NCBI RefSeq assembly: GCF_000429105.1 | Contig: NZ_AUBF01000013.1 | Coordinates: 1 to 64,000 of the forward strand | Direction: 5' to 3' | From: Schaalia suimastitidis DSM 15538 | GTDB lineage: Bacteria > Actinomycetota > Actinomycetes > Actinomycetales > Actinomycetaceae | Length of the DNA stretch: 64,000 nucleotides | In this document: positions 17,712 to 26,700 of the stretch, piece after piece | Layout of the letters: each line of letters begins with the position of its first letter | How positions within the stretch are numbered: position 1 is the first letter of the stretch | The notes under the pieces: model-generated | The model's database searches: none | Told to the model about the DNA's origin: nothing | What the model saw: the letters and a program-made list of their open reading frames with translations, nothing else | Made by a program: the position numbers and the translations under genes

Positions 17712-19199
17712 TCAGTGCGCGAATTGCTTCAACCACCACTGCCGGATAAAGAACAGCGCAATAACAACGACCGTTAAGCCACCCATAGCAAGTAACTGTC
17801 CTCGGCCAGCCTCAGTCGTCGCCATCAACACACCCAAAGCAGCAAGACATACCAACACCACCCAGGGCAGCACGGGCCAGCCCGGCATACGGATTGAAAG
17901 CGCACCTGCCTGCTCAAGCTGCGGACGCAAACGCATCTGTGCAACGATGATGAATACCCACACCACCAGCAGAATCATGCCAATGGCGTTAATAAGGATC
18001 CCCAAAAGCACATCAGGTAGCCACCAGTTCAATGCCACCGATACCAAGGACAAGGCAATTGACACCGACACAGCGCGACGCGGCGTGCGCCCATGCGACA
18101 TGTCACCAGCGGCAGCCTCCCCCGCCACCACAGCACCCAGGCCAGATTCTGCGCTAGAACGCCGCACCACCTCGGGAATAATCGCATCCTTACCCAGCAG
18201 CCAGCGCATACCCATATTGCGCGCAGACAGACTGTAAGCCAGGCGCGACGACGAGTAAATAATTGCTGAAAAAGCGCTCACCAGGGCAATGAAAACGATG
18301 ACTTCCATAATGAGGCCCACATTCGGCACGCCCGCCATGTCCAGAACCGTTGCAAGTGGGGTCCCCCGCATCTGTTCAGAGTTCCACGGCAAGAGACACA
18401 CTAGCAACGCAACCGTGCCGACGTAGAAGATGAGGATGCGCCAAATCACCGACCGGATGGCACGGGATATCGCCGTACGTGCATCTTCTGCCTCTGCGGC
18501 AGCAATGGTGACCACTTCGATACCACCAAAAGAAGTAATTACCGCCAAAATACCCACCGCAATACCGGTCAGCCCATTGGGAATCCAACCCCCATGCCCC
18601 AAAACCGTGTCGGCAATAGGGGCCTCACGTCCAGGAATAATGCCAGTCAGCAAGCCGACGGCAATGACAAGGAAAGCGATAATCGCAAAGACTTTAATCC
18701 CTGCAAGCCACGCCTCAACCTCACCAAAATCGCCGGCCGCAAGGAGGTTAACTCCACCAAAAACCACCACAATAGCTAAAGCCACACTCCACTGTGGAAC
18801 GGCGGGGAACCATTTGACAAAGATTTCTGCCGCGCCCGTGATTTCCATGCCGAGCACCATCATCAGCATGAACCAGTACAGCCATCCGACTGTAAAGCCC
18901 GCCCAGCGGCCAATACCTGCCTGCGCATATGTCGAAAATGAGCCCGTTGATGGCAGGGCCGCGGCCATTTCTGCCAGAGCGTACATGACCGACACAGCGA
19001 TAAAGGCCGCCAAACCGTAGGAAATCAACACAGCTGGGCCCGCCTCGTAAATCGCCTGACCGGTACCCAGGAAGAAGCCTGCACCGATGGCAGTGCCCAA
19101 GGCCATCATCGACAGGTGACGGGTTTTGAATCGACGAGGCGCCAAGTTCTGTTTCTCGTGCGCGGCACCTGCAGGTGCCTCAACGTGACTGGTGCTCAC
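17712..19199 (-). CDS. APC-family amino acid permease
   Basis: Polytopic cytoplasmic-membrane transporter with about 12 predicted helices. The start of the first helix, LSMMALGTAIGAGFFLGTGQAI, is the conserved APC motif, and later segments such as GGIEVVTIAAAEAEDARTAI also fit the family. The GTG at 19199 is chosen because AAGGA lies 8 bases upstream and the following residues (VSTSHVEAPAG) are a plausible cytoplasmic tail. A start at 19301 would add 34 residues that look non-coding. The substrate cannot be told from sequence. Confidence 0.92.
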   Translation of the reverse strand: MSTSHVEAPAGAAHEKQNLAPRRFKTRHLSMMALGTAIGAGFFLGTGQAIYEAGPAVLISYGLAAFIAVSVMYALAEMAAALPSTGSFSTYAQAGIGRWAGFTVGWLYWFMLMMVLGMEITGAAEIFVKWFPAVPQWSVALAIVVVFGGVNLLAAGDFGEVEAWLAGIKVFAIIAFLVIAVGLLTGIIPGREAPIADTVLGHGGWIPNGLTGIAVGILAVITSFGGIEVVTIAAAEAEDARTAISRAIRSVIWRILIFYVGTVALLVCLLPWNSEQMRGTPLATVLDMAGVPNVGLIMEVIVFIALVSAFSAIIYSSSRLAYSLSARNMGMRWLLGKDAIIPEVVRRSSAESGLGAVVAGEAAAGDMSHGRTPRRAVSVSIALSLVSVALNWWLPDVLLGILINAIGMILLVVWVFIIVAQMRLRPQLEQAGALSIRMPGWPVLPWVVLVCLAALGVLMATTEAGRGQLLAMGGLTVVVIALFFIRQWWLKQFAH

Positions 19200-19349
19200 G
19201 AAAATATTCCTTCGAGTATGGGATAGGCCGTAGTACGTGGCAGCGGTGCTATTAAGGCTGCCGACGCATAAGGCTACACCCAGTGGGCACACCGACGGCA
19301 ATTAGTTAATACAGTGAACATTGAGCTTTATCTCTTTGCCCCACTGAGC

Positions 19350-20045
19350 TTATTTACGGCGCTGTTCAAAAAGCCTTTTCATATATTCGGGTGTGAGCTC
19401 CCACCCGGTATGTTTGGGCAGTTGCCAACGCCGCCAATGCGCTAAAACCGTAAAACTTGAACCAACGATAGTGGCAACCAACATCCCGATTGTGGGGAGC
19501 CCAAAATGCCAGAAGGCCACCATCACCAAAGCAGAAACCAAGGCGGGCGTGGCGTATAGGTTATTACCGCCAAAGACCTGCGGCACTGAGCCGGAGGAAA
19601 TATCGCGGATCATGCCACCACCCACGGCAGTCATAATGCCGAGCATAATGGCGGGCATCCACGCAAAACCGGCCTCAAGGGTTTTTACTGCACCTGTTGC
19701 CGCCCAACACCCTAAGACAATGCCATCGGCAAGTATTAAAGCGATGCGCCACGGACGGGAATCTAATTTCCACAGCATCGCGATGGCCGCGCCGATAAGT
19801 GCCGTACCCAGGTAGAACGGGTCGGTGAGTGCCACCGGTGGGCCAACCTGTAAAAGCACGTCACGGACCATGCCGCCAGCTAATGCGGACATAATGGCCA
19901 GCACTGCGAAACCGACCGCGTCAAAACCTTTTACGCGGGCCAGACGTCCACCAAGAATCCCGTTGAGGAGCACACCGACAAGGTCGATCACTCGGAACAG
20001 GTCCGGCAGTGTTTCATTCAGCGTGTTGAGGAGACCGTGCAGCAC
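19350..20045 (-). CDS. UPF0126 (YicG-type) membrane protein, TRIC-related
   Basis: Small integral membrane protein of 231 residues with two similar halves of three helices. Each half carries the family motif: GFAVLAIMSALAGGMVRDVLL in the first and GIMTAVGGGMIRDISSG in the second. Members are TRIC-like trimeric channels, and some have been reported to transport glycine. The start appears to be GTG and has no strong ribosome binding site. It stands alone between the permease and the VIT1-like gene. Confidence 0.9.
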   Translation of the reverse strand: MLHGLLNTLNETLPDLFRVIDLVGVLLNGILGGRLARVKGFDAVGFAVLAIMSALAGGMVRDVLLQVGPPVALTDPFYLGTALIGAAIAMLWKLDSRPWRIALILADGIVLGCWAATGAVKTLEAGFAWMPAIMLGIMTAVGGGMIRDISSGSVPQVFGGNNLYATPALVSALVMVAFWHFGLPTIGMLVATIVGSSFTVLAHWRRWQLPKHTGWELTPEYMKRLFEQRRK

Positions 20046-20127
20046 GGTTCATATTGTCACCCATAGCTGTTGCGTGAGGGAAATAAAGAAAGGCGTGCGG
20101 GAATTAAGCAGCAGCGTGAGGGAAATA

Positions 20128-21297
20128 CTAGGCGGCTTGGACACCAAAAAGGCTACCCAACGCATAGGTCACCAGTGCCGCCCCATAACCAATCGCTAGC
20201 TGCCGCATGGCTCGCGGCAATGGCGCCTGCCCGGACAAGACACCCACGACCCCACCAGTGAACATCAAGGCAATCCCCACGGTGGCAGCCGAGATCCCGA
20301 TGGCCATTAGTCCGCTCACACCAAAGAAATATGGCAGCAGCGGAACGAGGGCTCCTACAGCGAAGAAAAGGAATGACGAGGCCGCGGCCCGCCACGGGGT
20401 GCCGATTTCTTCCGCTGCGCCCTGTGCCCGTTCGCCACCGTCACCGAGTGCGGCTCGTACAGCAATGACACCTGAGTCAGTTGAAGTTGGGGTCATCACG
20501 CGCGCAAATACGGCATCCGCGTGGGCTTGTGCTTCTTGTGGGCTTTCGCCTCGTGCACGGAAAACTAATGCGAGTTCGTTGGCGTTAACGTCGAGATGTG
20601 TCACGCTTCTGTGGGCCTCCGGGTCCGGCACTGAAGCATCGAGCAGTTCACGCTGGCTTTGCACCGACACCCATTCGCCTGCTGCCATTGACAGTGCACC
20701 AGCGAGCAGGCCAGCGATACCGGTAACGAGTACGAGGCGCGTGTCCAGTCCTGTGGCCGCCACACCAAGGACCAGGGCGAGGTTGGAGACAAGACCGTCG
20801 TTGGCACCAAAGACGGCGGCGCGGAAGGTGCCCGCGAGCGCTTGCCGTGATCGTGCGGTAAGGCCTCGTACGACTTCGCCGTGGATATGTTCGTCGGCGG
20901 CCATTTGCGCAGTAGCGTCGTCGTCCGCATCGTAAGTGGAACGTTGTTCTGCGCGTTGCGCCATGGCAAGAATGAAGATCGTGCCAAACGTGCGGGCAAG
21001 CGCTGCCGATAGGCGCGCTCCCAGGGAAGGACGGGGTGCTGGTAGCGCCTTGTCGCCAAGGAGGTTCAGCCAGTGTTCTTCATGGCGCCTCTCAGCTTCA
21101 GCCAACGCCAATAGCACGTCACGTTCTTCACCTACTCGGCGTTCAGCAAGTGCCCGGTAGGTTCGTGCTTCCATGCGTTCTTCAGCGAGGTGGCGTCGCC
21201 ATCGGCGAATTTGTGCAGGCGTTGGGTCTGGACGTGCCTGTTGATGTGGCGCTGATTGGGAAGGCACCGATTGGTGTGGCGCTGACGAGGTATTCAC
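20128..21297 (-). CDS. VIT1/CCC1-family metal transporter with N-terminal ferritin-like domain
   Basis: The C-terminal ~230 residues are a VIT1/CCC1 transporter. They include TFRAAVFGANDGLVSNLALVLGV, SMAAGEWVSVQSQRELLD and hydrophobic segments up to the end, as in iron and manganese exporters. Residues ~25-150 form a rubrerythrin or ferritin-like helical region with repeated Glu/His (EERMEARTYRALAERR, EAERRHEEHW, DEHIHGEVV) that could bind iron. This fusion is a known bacterial architecture for iron detoxification. The 21294-21297 end overlaps the next upstream gene by 4 bases. Confidence 0.92.
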   Translation of the reverse strand: MNTSSAPHQSVPSQSAPHQQARPDPTPAQIRRWRRHLAEERMEARTYRALAERRVGEERDVLLALAEAERRHEEHWLNLLGDKALPAPRPSLGARLSAALARTFGTIFILAMAQRAEQRSTYDADDDATAQMAADEHIHGEVVRGLTARSRQALAGTFRAAVFGANDGLVSNLALVLGVAATGLDTRLVLVTGIAGLLAGALSMAAGEWVSVQSQRELLDASVPDPEAHRSVTHLDVNANELALVFRARGESPQEAQAHADAVFARVMTPTSTDSGVIAVRAALGDGGERAQGAAEEIGTPWRAAASSFLFFAVGALVPLLPYFFGVSGLMAIGISAATVGIALMFTGGVVGVLSGQAPLPRAMRQLAIGYGAALVTYALGSLFGVQAA

Positions 21298-21608
21298 TTG
21301 GCTGTTGGTGGTGTCGGGCGACTGGTCGGCACCTCGTGACTGGTGGCTTCAACGGTCTGTCCCTGCGGTGCGACACCGAAGAGACGTTCTTTGACGGCGT
21401 CAGCCACTTTGTCGGTGACACGTTCACCCTGGTCGCGAACGATTTCGGATATTTTTTCGCCCGCGCGGTCAAGGGGTGCTGCCACTATGGGCACCTGGCG
21501 GAGGCGTGAGGCGCCCTGGCGGATACGTTCGTACTGTTCACGTCCGGCGCGACTTCCCAGGACGTAGCCGATACCCAGGCCAACAATAATTCCGAACTTA
21601 GTGCCCAT
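21294..21608 (-). CDS. YtxH-like small membrane-associated protein
   Basis: Protein of about 104 residues starting MGTKFGIIVGLGIGYVLGSRAG, a short glycine-rich membrane helix followed by REQYERIRQG and an amphipathic region, as in YtxH-type proteins. The function is unknown; stress-related roles are known for some relatives. The ATG at 21608 is chosen for the GGAGGAAAT upstream, rather than the frame start at 21677. It overlaps the VIT1-like gene by 4 bases, so the two are probably translated together. Confidence 0.75.
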   Translation of the reverse strand: MGTKFGIIVGLGIGYVLGSRAGREQYERIRQGASRLRQVPIVAAPLDRAGEKISEIVRDQGERVTDKVADAVKERLFGVAPQGQTVEATSHEVPTSRPTPPTAK

Positions 21609-21761
21609 ATTTCCTCCGCGTCCGCGAAACGGTGCTTTACTGGCCTCTACCTTAGTCGCCTTGGCGCGCCTTGACATCAGGGCCTGACACTTTTCGTGTC
21701 ACATTGCCTCATTGCGCGATTACCACTTTCGCCAAGGTCACCAAGCCGATAGGTTGTATAG

Positions 21762-22532
21762 GTGAGTGACGTACGTATTGTGACACCGCGTGGGGCTACC
21801 CTGTGTGGTTCTTTCGTGAACCCTGTGGATTCGGCAGATGCGGCGGTGCTCTTCTCGCATTCTTTCCTGGCCAACCGTCATTCTGGTGAGCATTTTGCCC
21901 GTCTTGCTGCCGCTTATCGAGGCGCGGGTTACGCGACGCTGGAGTTCGACTATTCGGGGCACGGGTCCAGTGATGATGCGATTATCACGCGTGAGGCGCA
22001 GGTGGAGGATTTGCGTTCTGCGTCTGGATGGCTGGCGGATCAGGGGTTTTCTCGGCAACTGATCCACGGGCATTCTTACGGTGCTCTTGTAGCGTTGGCT
22101 GCGCGGCCTGCTGCTGCGCGGGCAATGGTCTTGTCTTCCCCCGTATTAGGGCCACGTACCTATCAGTGGGAGGAAATTTTCTCTGCAGTCCAGCTTGATG
22201 AGTTGGAGCAACATGGGGTGACTACGGTGCCGGATGATCTTCCGGGCAATCGACAACATTTCACTATCTCCAAGCAGACGCTGATTGATTTGTCGATGGT
22301 TGACGGCAACGCGTTAGTCTCTGGCGTTTCGTGCCCGCTGTTGGTTATCCACGACGCTGACGATGTGGACACGGAGTTAACGCTGGTCACGCAGGATGTT
22401 TTTGCTTCCATGCCGGATGGGTCGCGAGTCGATATCGTCCACGATGCACGTTTTGCTCTTGGAGAAAGTCCCGAGGCGTTGGCTGGCCCAGCATTGACCT
22501 GGGCTAAGCAGTGGGTGCCGGTCCGCCGCTAA
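21762..22532 (+). CDS. Alpha/beta hydrolase
   Basis: Protein of 256 residues with the alpha/beta-hydrolase fold. The oxyanion strand region LFSHSFLANRHSGEHF is followed by LEFDYSGHGSSDD, the nucleophile elbow GHSYGALVAL (Ser) and SPVLGPRTY. The acid residue probably lies in IHDADDVDTEL, and a late His lies in VHDARFAL. The start is GTG. The substrate is not predictable. It converges with the PfkB kinase gene, with only 17 bases between the stops. Confidence 0.88.
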   Translation: MSDVRIVTPRGATLCGSFVNPVDSADAAVLFSHSFLANRHSGEHFARLAAAYRGAGYATLEFDYSGHGSSDDAIITREAQVEDLRSASGWLADQGFSRQLIHGHSYGALVALAARPAAARAMVLSSPVLGPRTYQWEEIFSAVQLDELEQHGVTTVPDDLPGNRQHFTISKQTLIDLSMVDGNALVSGVSCPLLVIHDADDVDTELTLVTQDVFASMPDGSRVDIVHDARFALGESPEALAGPALTWAKQWVPVRR

Positions 22533-22549
22533 GACACGGTCGCTGGTTT

Positions 22550-23644
22550 TCAATTCTCGGCACCTGACTGCAACCAGTGGCGAACAGCCTGCCGCACCTG
22601 TTCATTATTACGCCATGATCGTGTGCCAAATTCAGTTGTTGACGCGGCGGCGACCTCGCTGGCAAAACGAATAACCTCCGTTGGGTCTTCCAGGTGCAAA
22701 GATGCCGATCCGAGGCGTGCCATTGCCCAGGCGAATGCGCCGTGGAAAACGTCGCCTGCACCCAAAGTCGAAACGGCGTTCACCTGGGGCACGTTGACCT
22801 CACCGCTGTCCTGATTCCACCACCACTGCACCGGCTGAGAGCCGCGCGTTCTTACGCCTCGTGTAATGCCGAAACCCCGCAGAAAGGCTGCCACGGCCTC
22901 GGCACTGGCCTGGGGAAGGATCGGTGGGCAAAAATCAGCGGAAACAACTGCGACATCAACAAAACCAAGCAACGGACTCAGCCATGGTTTCCATGATCCG
23001 CCGTCCAATATACGCAGATGAGAAGGTTTCATTTCAAGCGCATCGAATGGGGATTGCTCTGTTTCAGGAGTCTGGGGCACCCCTAAACGCAATGCCATGT
23101 CGGCAAGAGCTGGGTTATGGCCATCAATAAGAACCACCCCAACATCACCTTCATCGCGCGTCAGTGTGGCCAGATACTCGTTGGCCAGTGCAGTGTCAAC
23201 GTCGAGGCGGGCATTCGTTGAGGCCACCATTCGCCCCTCGGGGTGCTCAATAATTGAGGACACGGCAGGTTCGGCATGATCAGTGTCCACAGGCGTCGCA
23301 TCAAGTAGCGTAACACCACATTCATGCAGATCACGAGCAATAAGGGAGGAGGAAACGCCGGTGCCAATCGCGCTGAGCAGCGCGATAGTATCGTTACTGG
23401 CATCTGATGAAACAGCTGCATCACGGTGGGTCTGTTGCGCACTGCTGGTGTCTGCGGAAGTATCAAGTTGCTCTGCGATACGTGCCAGGGTGGCGATGGT
23501 GACCGCAGCATTCGTTGCGGGACCTCCAGCTGCCATGAGATGCGCTGTGGAAGTCACTTTGATCGTAGGGTCTGGGACATGGTCAAGGGCGTGCAGTACG
23601 TCCAGCGTGGTCAATCCGGCACACAGTGCAAACATGGGTCCCAT
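22550..23644 (-). CDS. PfkB-family carbohydrate kinase
   Basis: Sugar or nucleoside kinase of the ribokinase family, about 364 residues. It has the N-terminal substrate-binding region MAAGGPATNAAVTIATLA (the GG motif) and the C-terminal signature VNAVSTLGAGDVFHGAFAWA with the catalytic Asp. The ATG at 23644 is chosen because the family strand (MFALCAGLTTLDVLHALD) follows at once; the extra 51 upstream residues are Arg-rich and overlap hrpA. It is divergent from hrpA with a gap of about 60 bases. Confidence 0.87.
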   Translation of the reverse strand: MGPMFALCAGLTTLDVLHALDHVPDPTIKVTSTAHLMAAGGPATNAAVTIATLARIAEQLDTSADTSSAQQTHRDAAVSSDASNDTIALLSAIGTGVSSSLIARDLHECGVTLLDATPVDTDHAEPAVSSIIEHPEGRMVASTNARLDVDTALANEYLATLTRDEGDVGVVLIDGHNPALADMALRLGVPQTPETEQSPFDALEMKPSHLRILDGGSWKPWLSPLLGFVDVAVVSADFCPPILPQASAEAVAAFLRGFGITRGVRTRGSQPVQWWWNQDSGEVNVPQVNAVSTLGAGDVFHGAFAWAMARLGSASLHLEDPTEVIRFASEVAAASTTEFGTRSWRNNEQVRQAVRHWLQSGAEN

Positions 23645-23705
23645 TGTGCCGTCCCACGCCCAATTTCGCTGCACCACGCGCGCACCACGTGGGTAGGATT
23701 GGGGA

Positions 23706-26700
23706 GTGCCACAGGACCCCAAGCGTTTCCAGCCGCGCCACTCACGGCGGCGGCAGCCTCGTGGCACCCGCACCACACGCAAGCAACGCCGTCCCATTGA
23801 CGAGCGCCTGAGTGCCTTTCGACCCTATTCTGCTGATGAGCTTGCGGCCCGTGTCGCGGCCATACCGGTCATTACATTCCCTGACCTTCCGGTATCCGCG
23901 CGTCGCGACGAAATAGCCGAAGCCATCCGCACCCATCAGGTTGTCATCGTTTCGGGTGAAACAGGTTCGGGTAAAACTACTCAGTTACCAAAAATCTGCC
24001 TGCAGCTTGGCCGTGGGGTTTCAGGGATGATTGGGCACACCCAACCTCGGCGTATTGCTGCCCGGTCTGTCGCTGATCGAATTGCTTCCGAGTTGGGACA
24101 AAAAGTGGGTCGCGAGTCGGGGCAAATTGTTGGCTACCAGGTGCGTTTCACCGACGAGGTCGGTCCCACCACAATGGTGAAGCTGATGACGGACGGTATT
24201 TTGTTGGCCGAAATCCAGTCTGATCCACTCCTGCAACGCTACGACACGCTGATTATCGACGAGGCGCATGAACGTAGCCTCAATATTGACTTCATTTTGG
24301 GCTATTTGGCGCGGCTACTGCCGATGCGTCGCGACCTCAAAGTCATTATCACCTCAGCCACCATTGACTCTGCACGTTTTGCCACACATTTTGGCACCTG
24401 GGAAGGTCAGGCAGGTCAAGGTCGTTTAATTGAAGCAGCACCTGTTATTGAGGTGTCGGGCCGAACCTATCCGGTGGAGATCCGCTACCGTCCGCTCAGT
24501 GCAGAGGTGCCCTCGACTTTCACCAGCGCAAGTGGCCTAGGCGGTCGCGCTGGTAGCGCGGCCACCTCGACGCACGACGACACCGACCTTCCCACCAACC
24601 CCAACCGCAACAATGCAAGTGTCAACACCACCCACACCGACACTAACGCCAGCACCGTGCTGGGCACCACTCAGCTTGTTCTTGAAGACCCGGACGACGA
24701 CCTGCCGACACTGGGCTACGGTGCTGGCGACGATATTGACGTCGAAACAGCGATCTGTAGTGCCGTCGACGAATTATGTGCCGAAGGCGACGGCGATATC
24801 CTCGTCTTTCTGCCAGGTGAACGCGATATCCGCGACGTAGAGCAAGCGTTGTGCGAGCACCTTGGCGAACGTGCTTACCGCACCAGTGCTGGCGAAAAAC
24901 CGAGGGCAGCGCGCGCCTCGGATATCGAAATCGTGCCCCTGTACGCACGTCTGAGCGCCGCCGAACAGCAGCGTGTCTTCGAGGATCACCAACTGCGCCG
25001 CATCGTACTGGCAACAAATGTTGCCGAAACATCCCTGACTGTTCCCGGTATCCGCTACGTTATCGATCCGGGTTTTGCTCGCATTTCGCGGTATTCGAAT
25101 CGTACGAAAGTTCAGCGTCTCCCCATTGAACAGGTTTCTCAGGCCAGCGCGAATCAACGCTCGGGCCGTTGCGGACGTGTGGCTGATGGTATCGCCATTC
25201 GTTTGTATTCTCAGCGTAATTTCGAAACCCGTCCGGCCTACACTGAACCAGAAATCCTGCGCACCTCATTGGCCAGTGTCATTTTGCAAATGCTTGCCTT
25301 GGGCCTTGGGTCAGTGGAGCATTTCCCCTTCTTGGACCCTCCTAATACAAAAGCGGTGCGCGACGGTATGCAGCTTCTGACGGAAATTGGGGCTGTTTCC
25401 GCTGCCGATCAACGCATCACACCACTGGGCCGAGACCTCGCACGTCTTCCCATCGACCCTCGACTAGGCCGGATGCTTCTTGAAGCTGATGCCAATGGCT
25501 GCGCATCGGAAGTACTTGTCATCGTGGCGGCACTATCCATTCAGGATGTGCGTGAAAGGCCCTTGGAACATCAGGATGCGGCCGACCGGGCACATGAACG
25601 CTTTATTGACCGCCATTCTGATTTCATTACCTACCTCAATCTGTGGCGCTACCTGCATGTGCAGTATCGTGACCTGTCTGGCTCGGCGTTTCGGCGTATG
25701 TGTCGCGCTGAGTTCCTGCACTATCTGCGCTTTCGTGAGTGGCGTGATGTGGTGATGCAGTTGCGGCAAATGGCACGTCCTCTTGACCTCACATTGGATC
25801 CCATCGGTATTCCGTCTCCAAACGACGTTATTGCCGAGGCCGAGGCGCGCGGTCTTGCCGATGCGGCAGCGCGCGCTGCGGTGTCCTACACCCTGTCAGC
25901 AAATGCGGCTGATGCCGGGCAAATCCATCGTTCGTTGCTTGTCGGATTGTTGTCGAACCTGGGTAATTGGGACGAGGCAAAGCGCGATTATCAGGGAGCA
26001 CGCGACACTCATTTCACCATTTGGCCTGGCTCGGGCTTGTCTCGGTCCCACCCAGCGTGGGTGATGGCAGCTGAGCTTGTGGAAACCTCTCGCCTTTTTG
26101 CGCGGACAGTGTCACGTATTGAACCTGAATGGGTAGAACCTGCAGCCAAGCACCTGGTCAGGCGCATCTACTCTGAACCATACTGGTCTTCCGCCAAGGG
26201 AGCAGCCATGGTGAAAGAGAAGGTTGTGTTGTACGGGATGACGCTGGTTGCCGACCGACCTGTATTGCTGGGCCGCCTGGGTGATCGACCACTGGGAAGT
26301 GGCAGCGCCTCGGCAATATCACTGCCGAAAGCAGGGTCTTTGGCGGCACTTGCTCAGGGCTTGGTTGGGGGTTTGGAGAGTCGCGGCACTAATGTTGTGC
26401 CGCGCCCTGTGGCCGATGTACCACCGACGGTGCCAACGACACCACCCGACAAGGCGGAAGATGCGGACGCATCGACGCTCACGGCACGTCAGCTGGCCAG
26501 AGAAATGTTGATCCGGCATGGGCTTGTGCGTGGCGAATGGCGTGAGCGTCATCGTTTCCAAAGTCGTAACGACGAGCTAGTGGAGCAGGCCCGTGAAGTT
26601 GAGCGGCGCAGTCGTACCCACGGCTTAGTTGCGGATGAAGAGTCTCTGGTGGCTTTCTTTGATGATGTGCTCCCTGACTCCATTACTAGTGCTGCACATT

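Noticed and set aside
22550-23797. Longer version of the PfkB kinase starting at 23797
   Set aside because: The first 51 residues are Arg-rich, overlap the hrpA start on the other strand and match nothing in the family.
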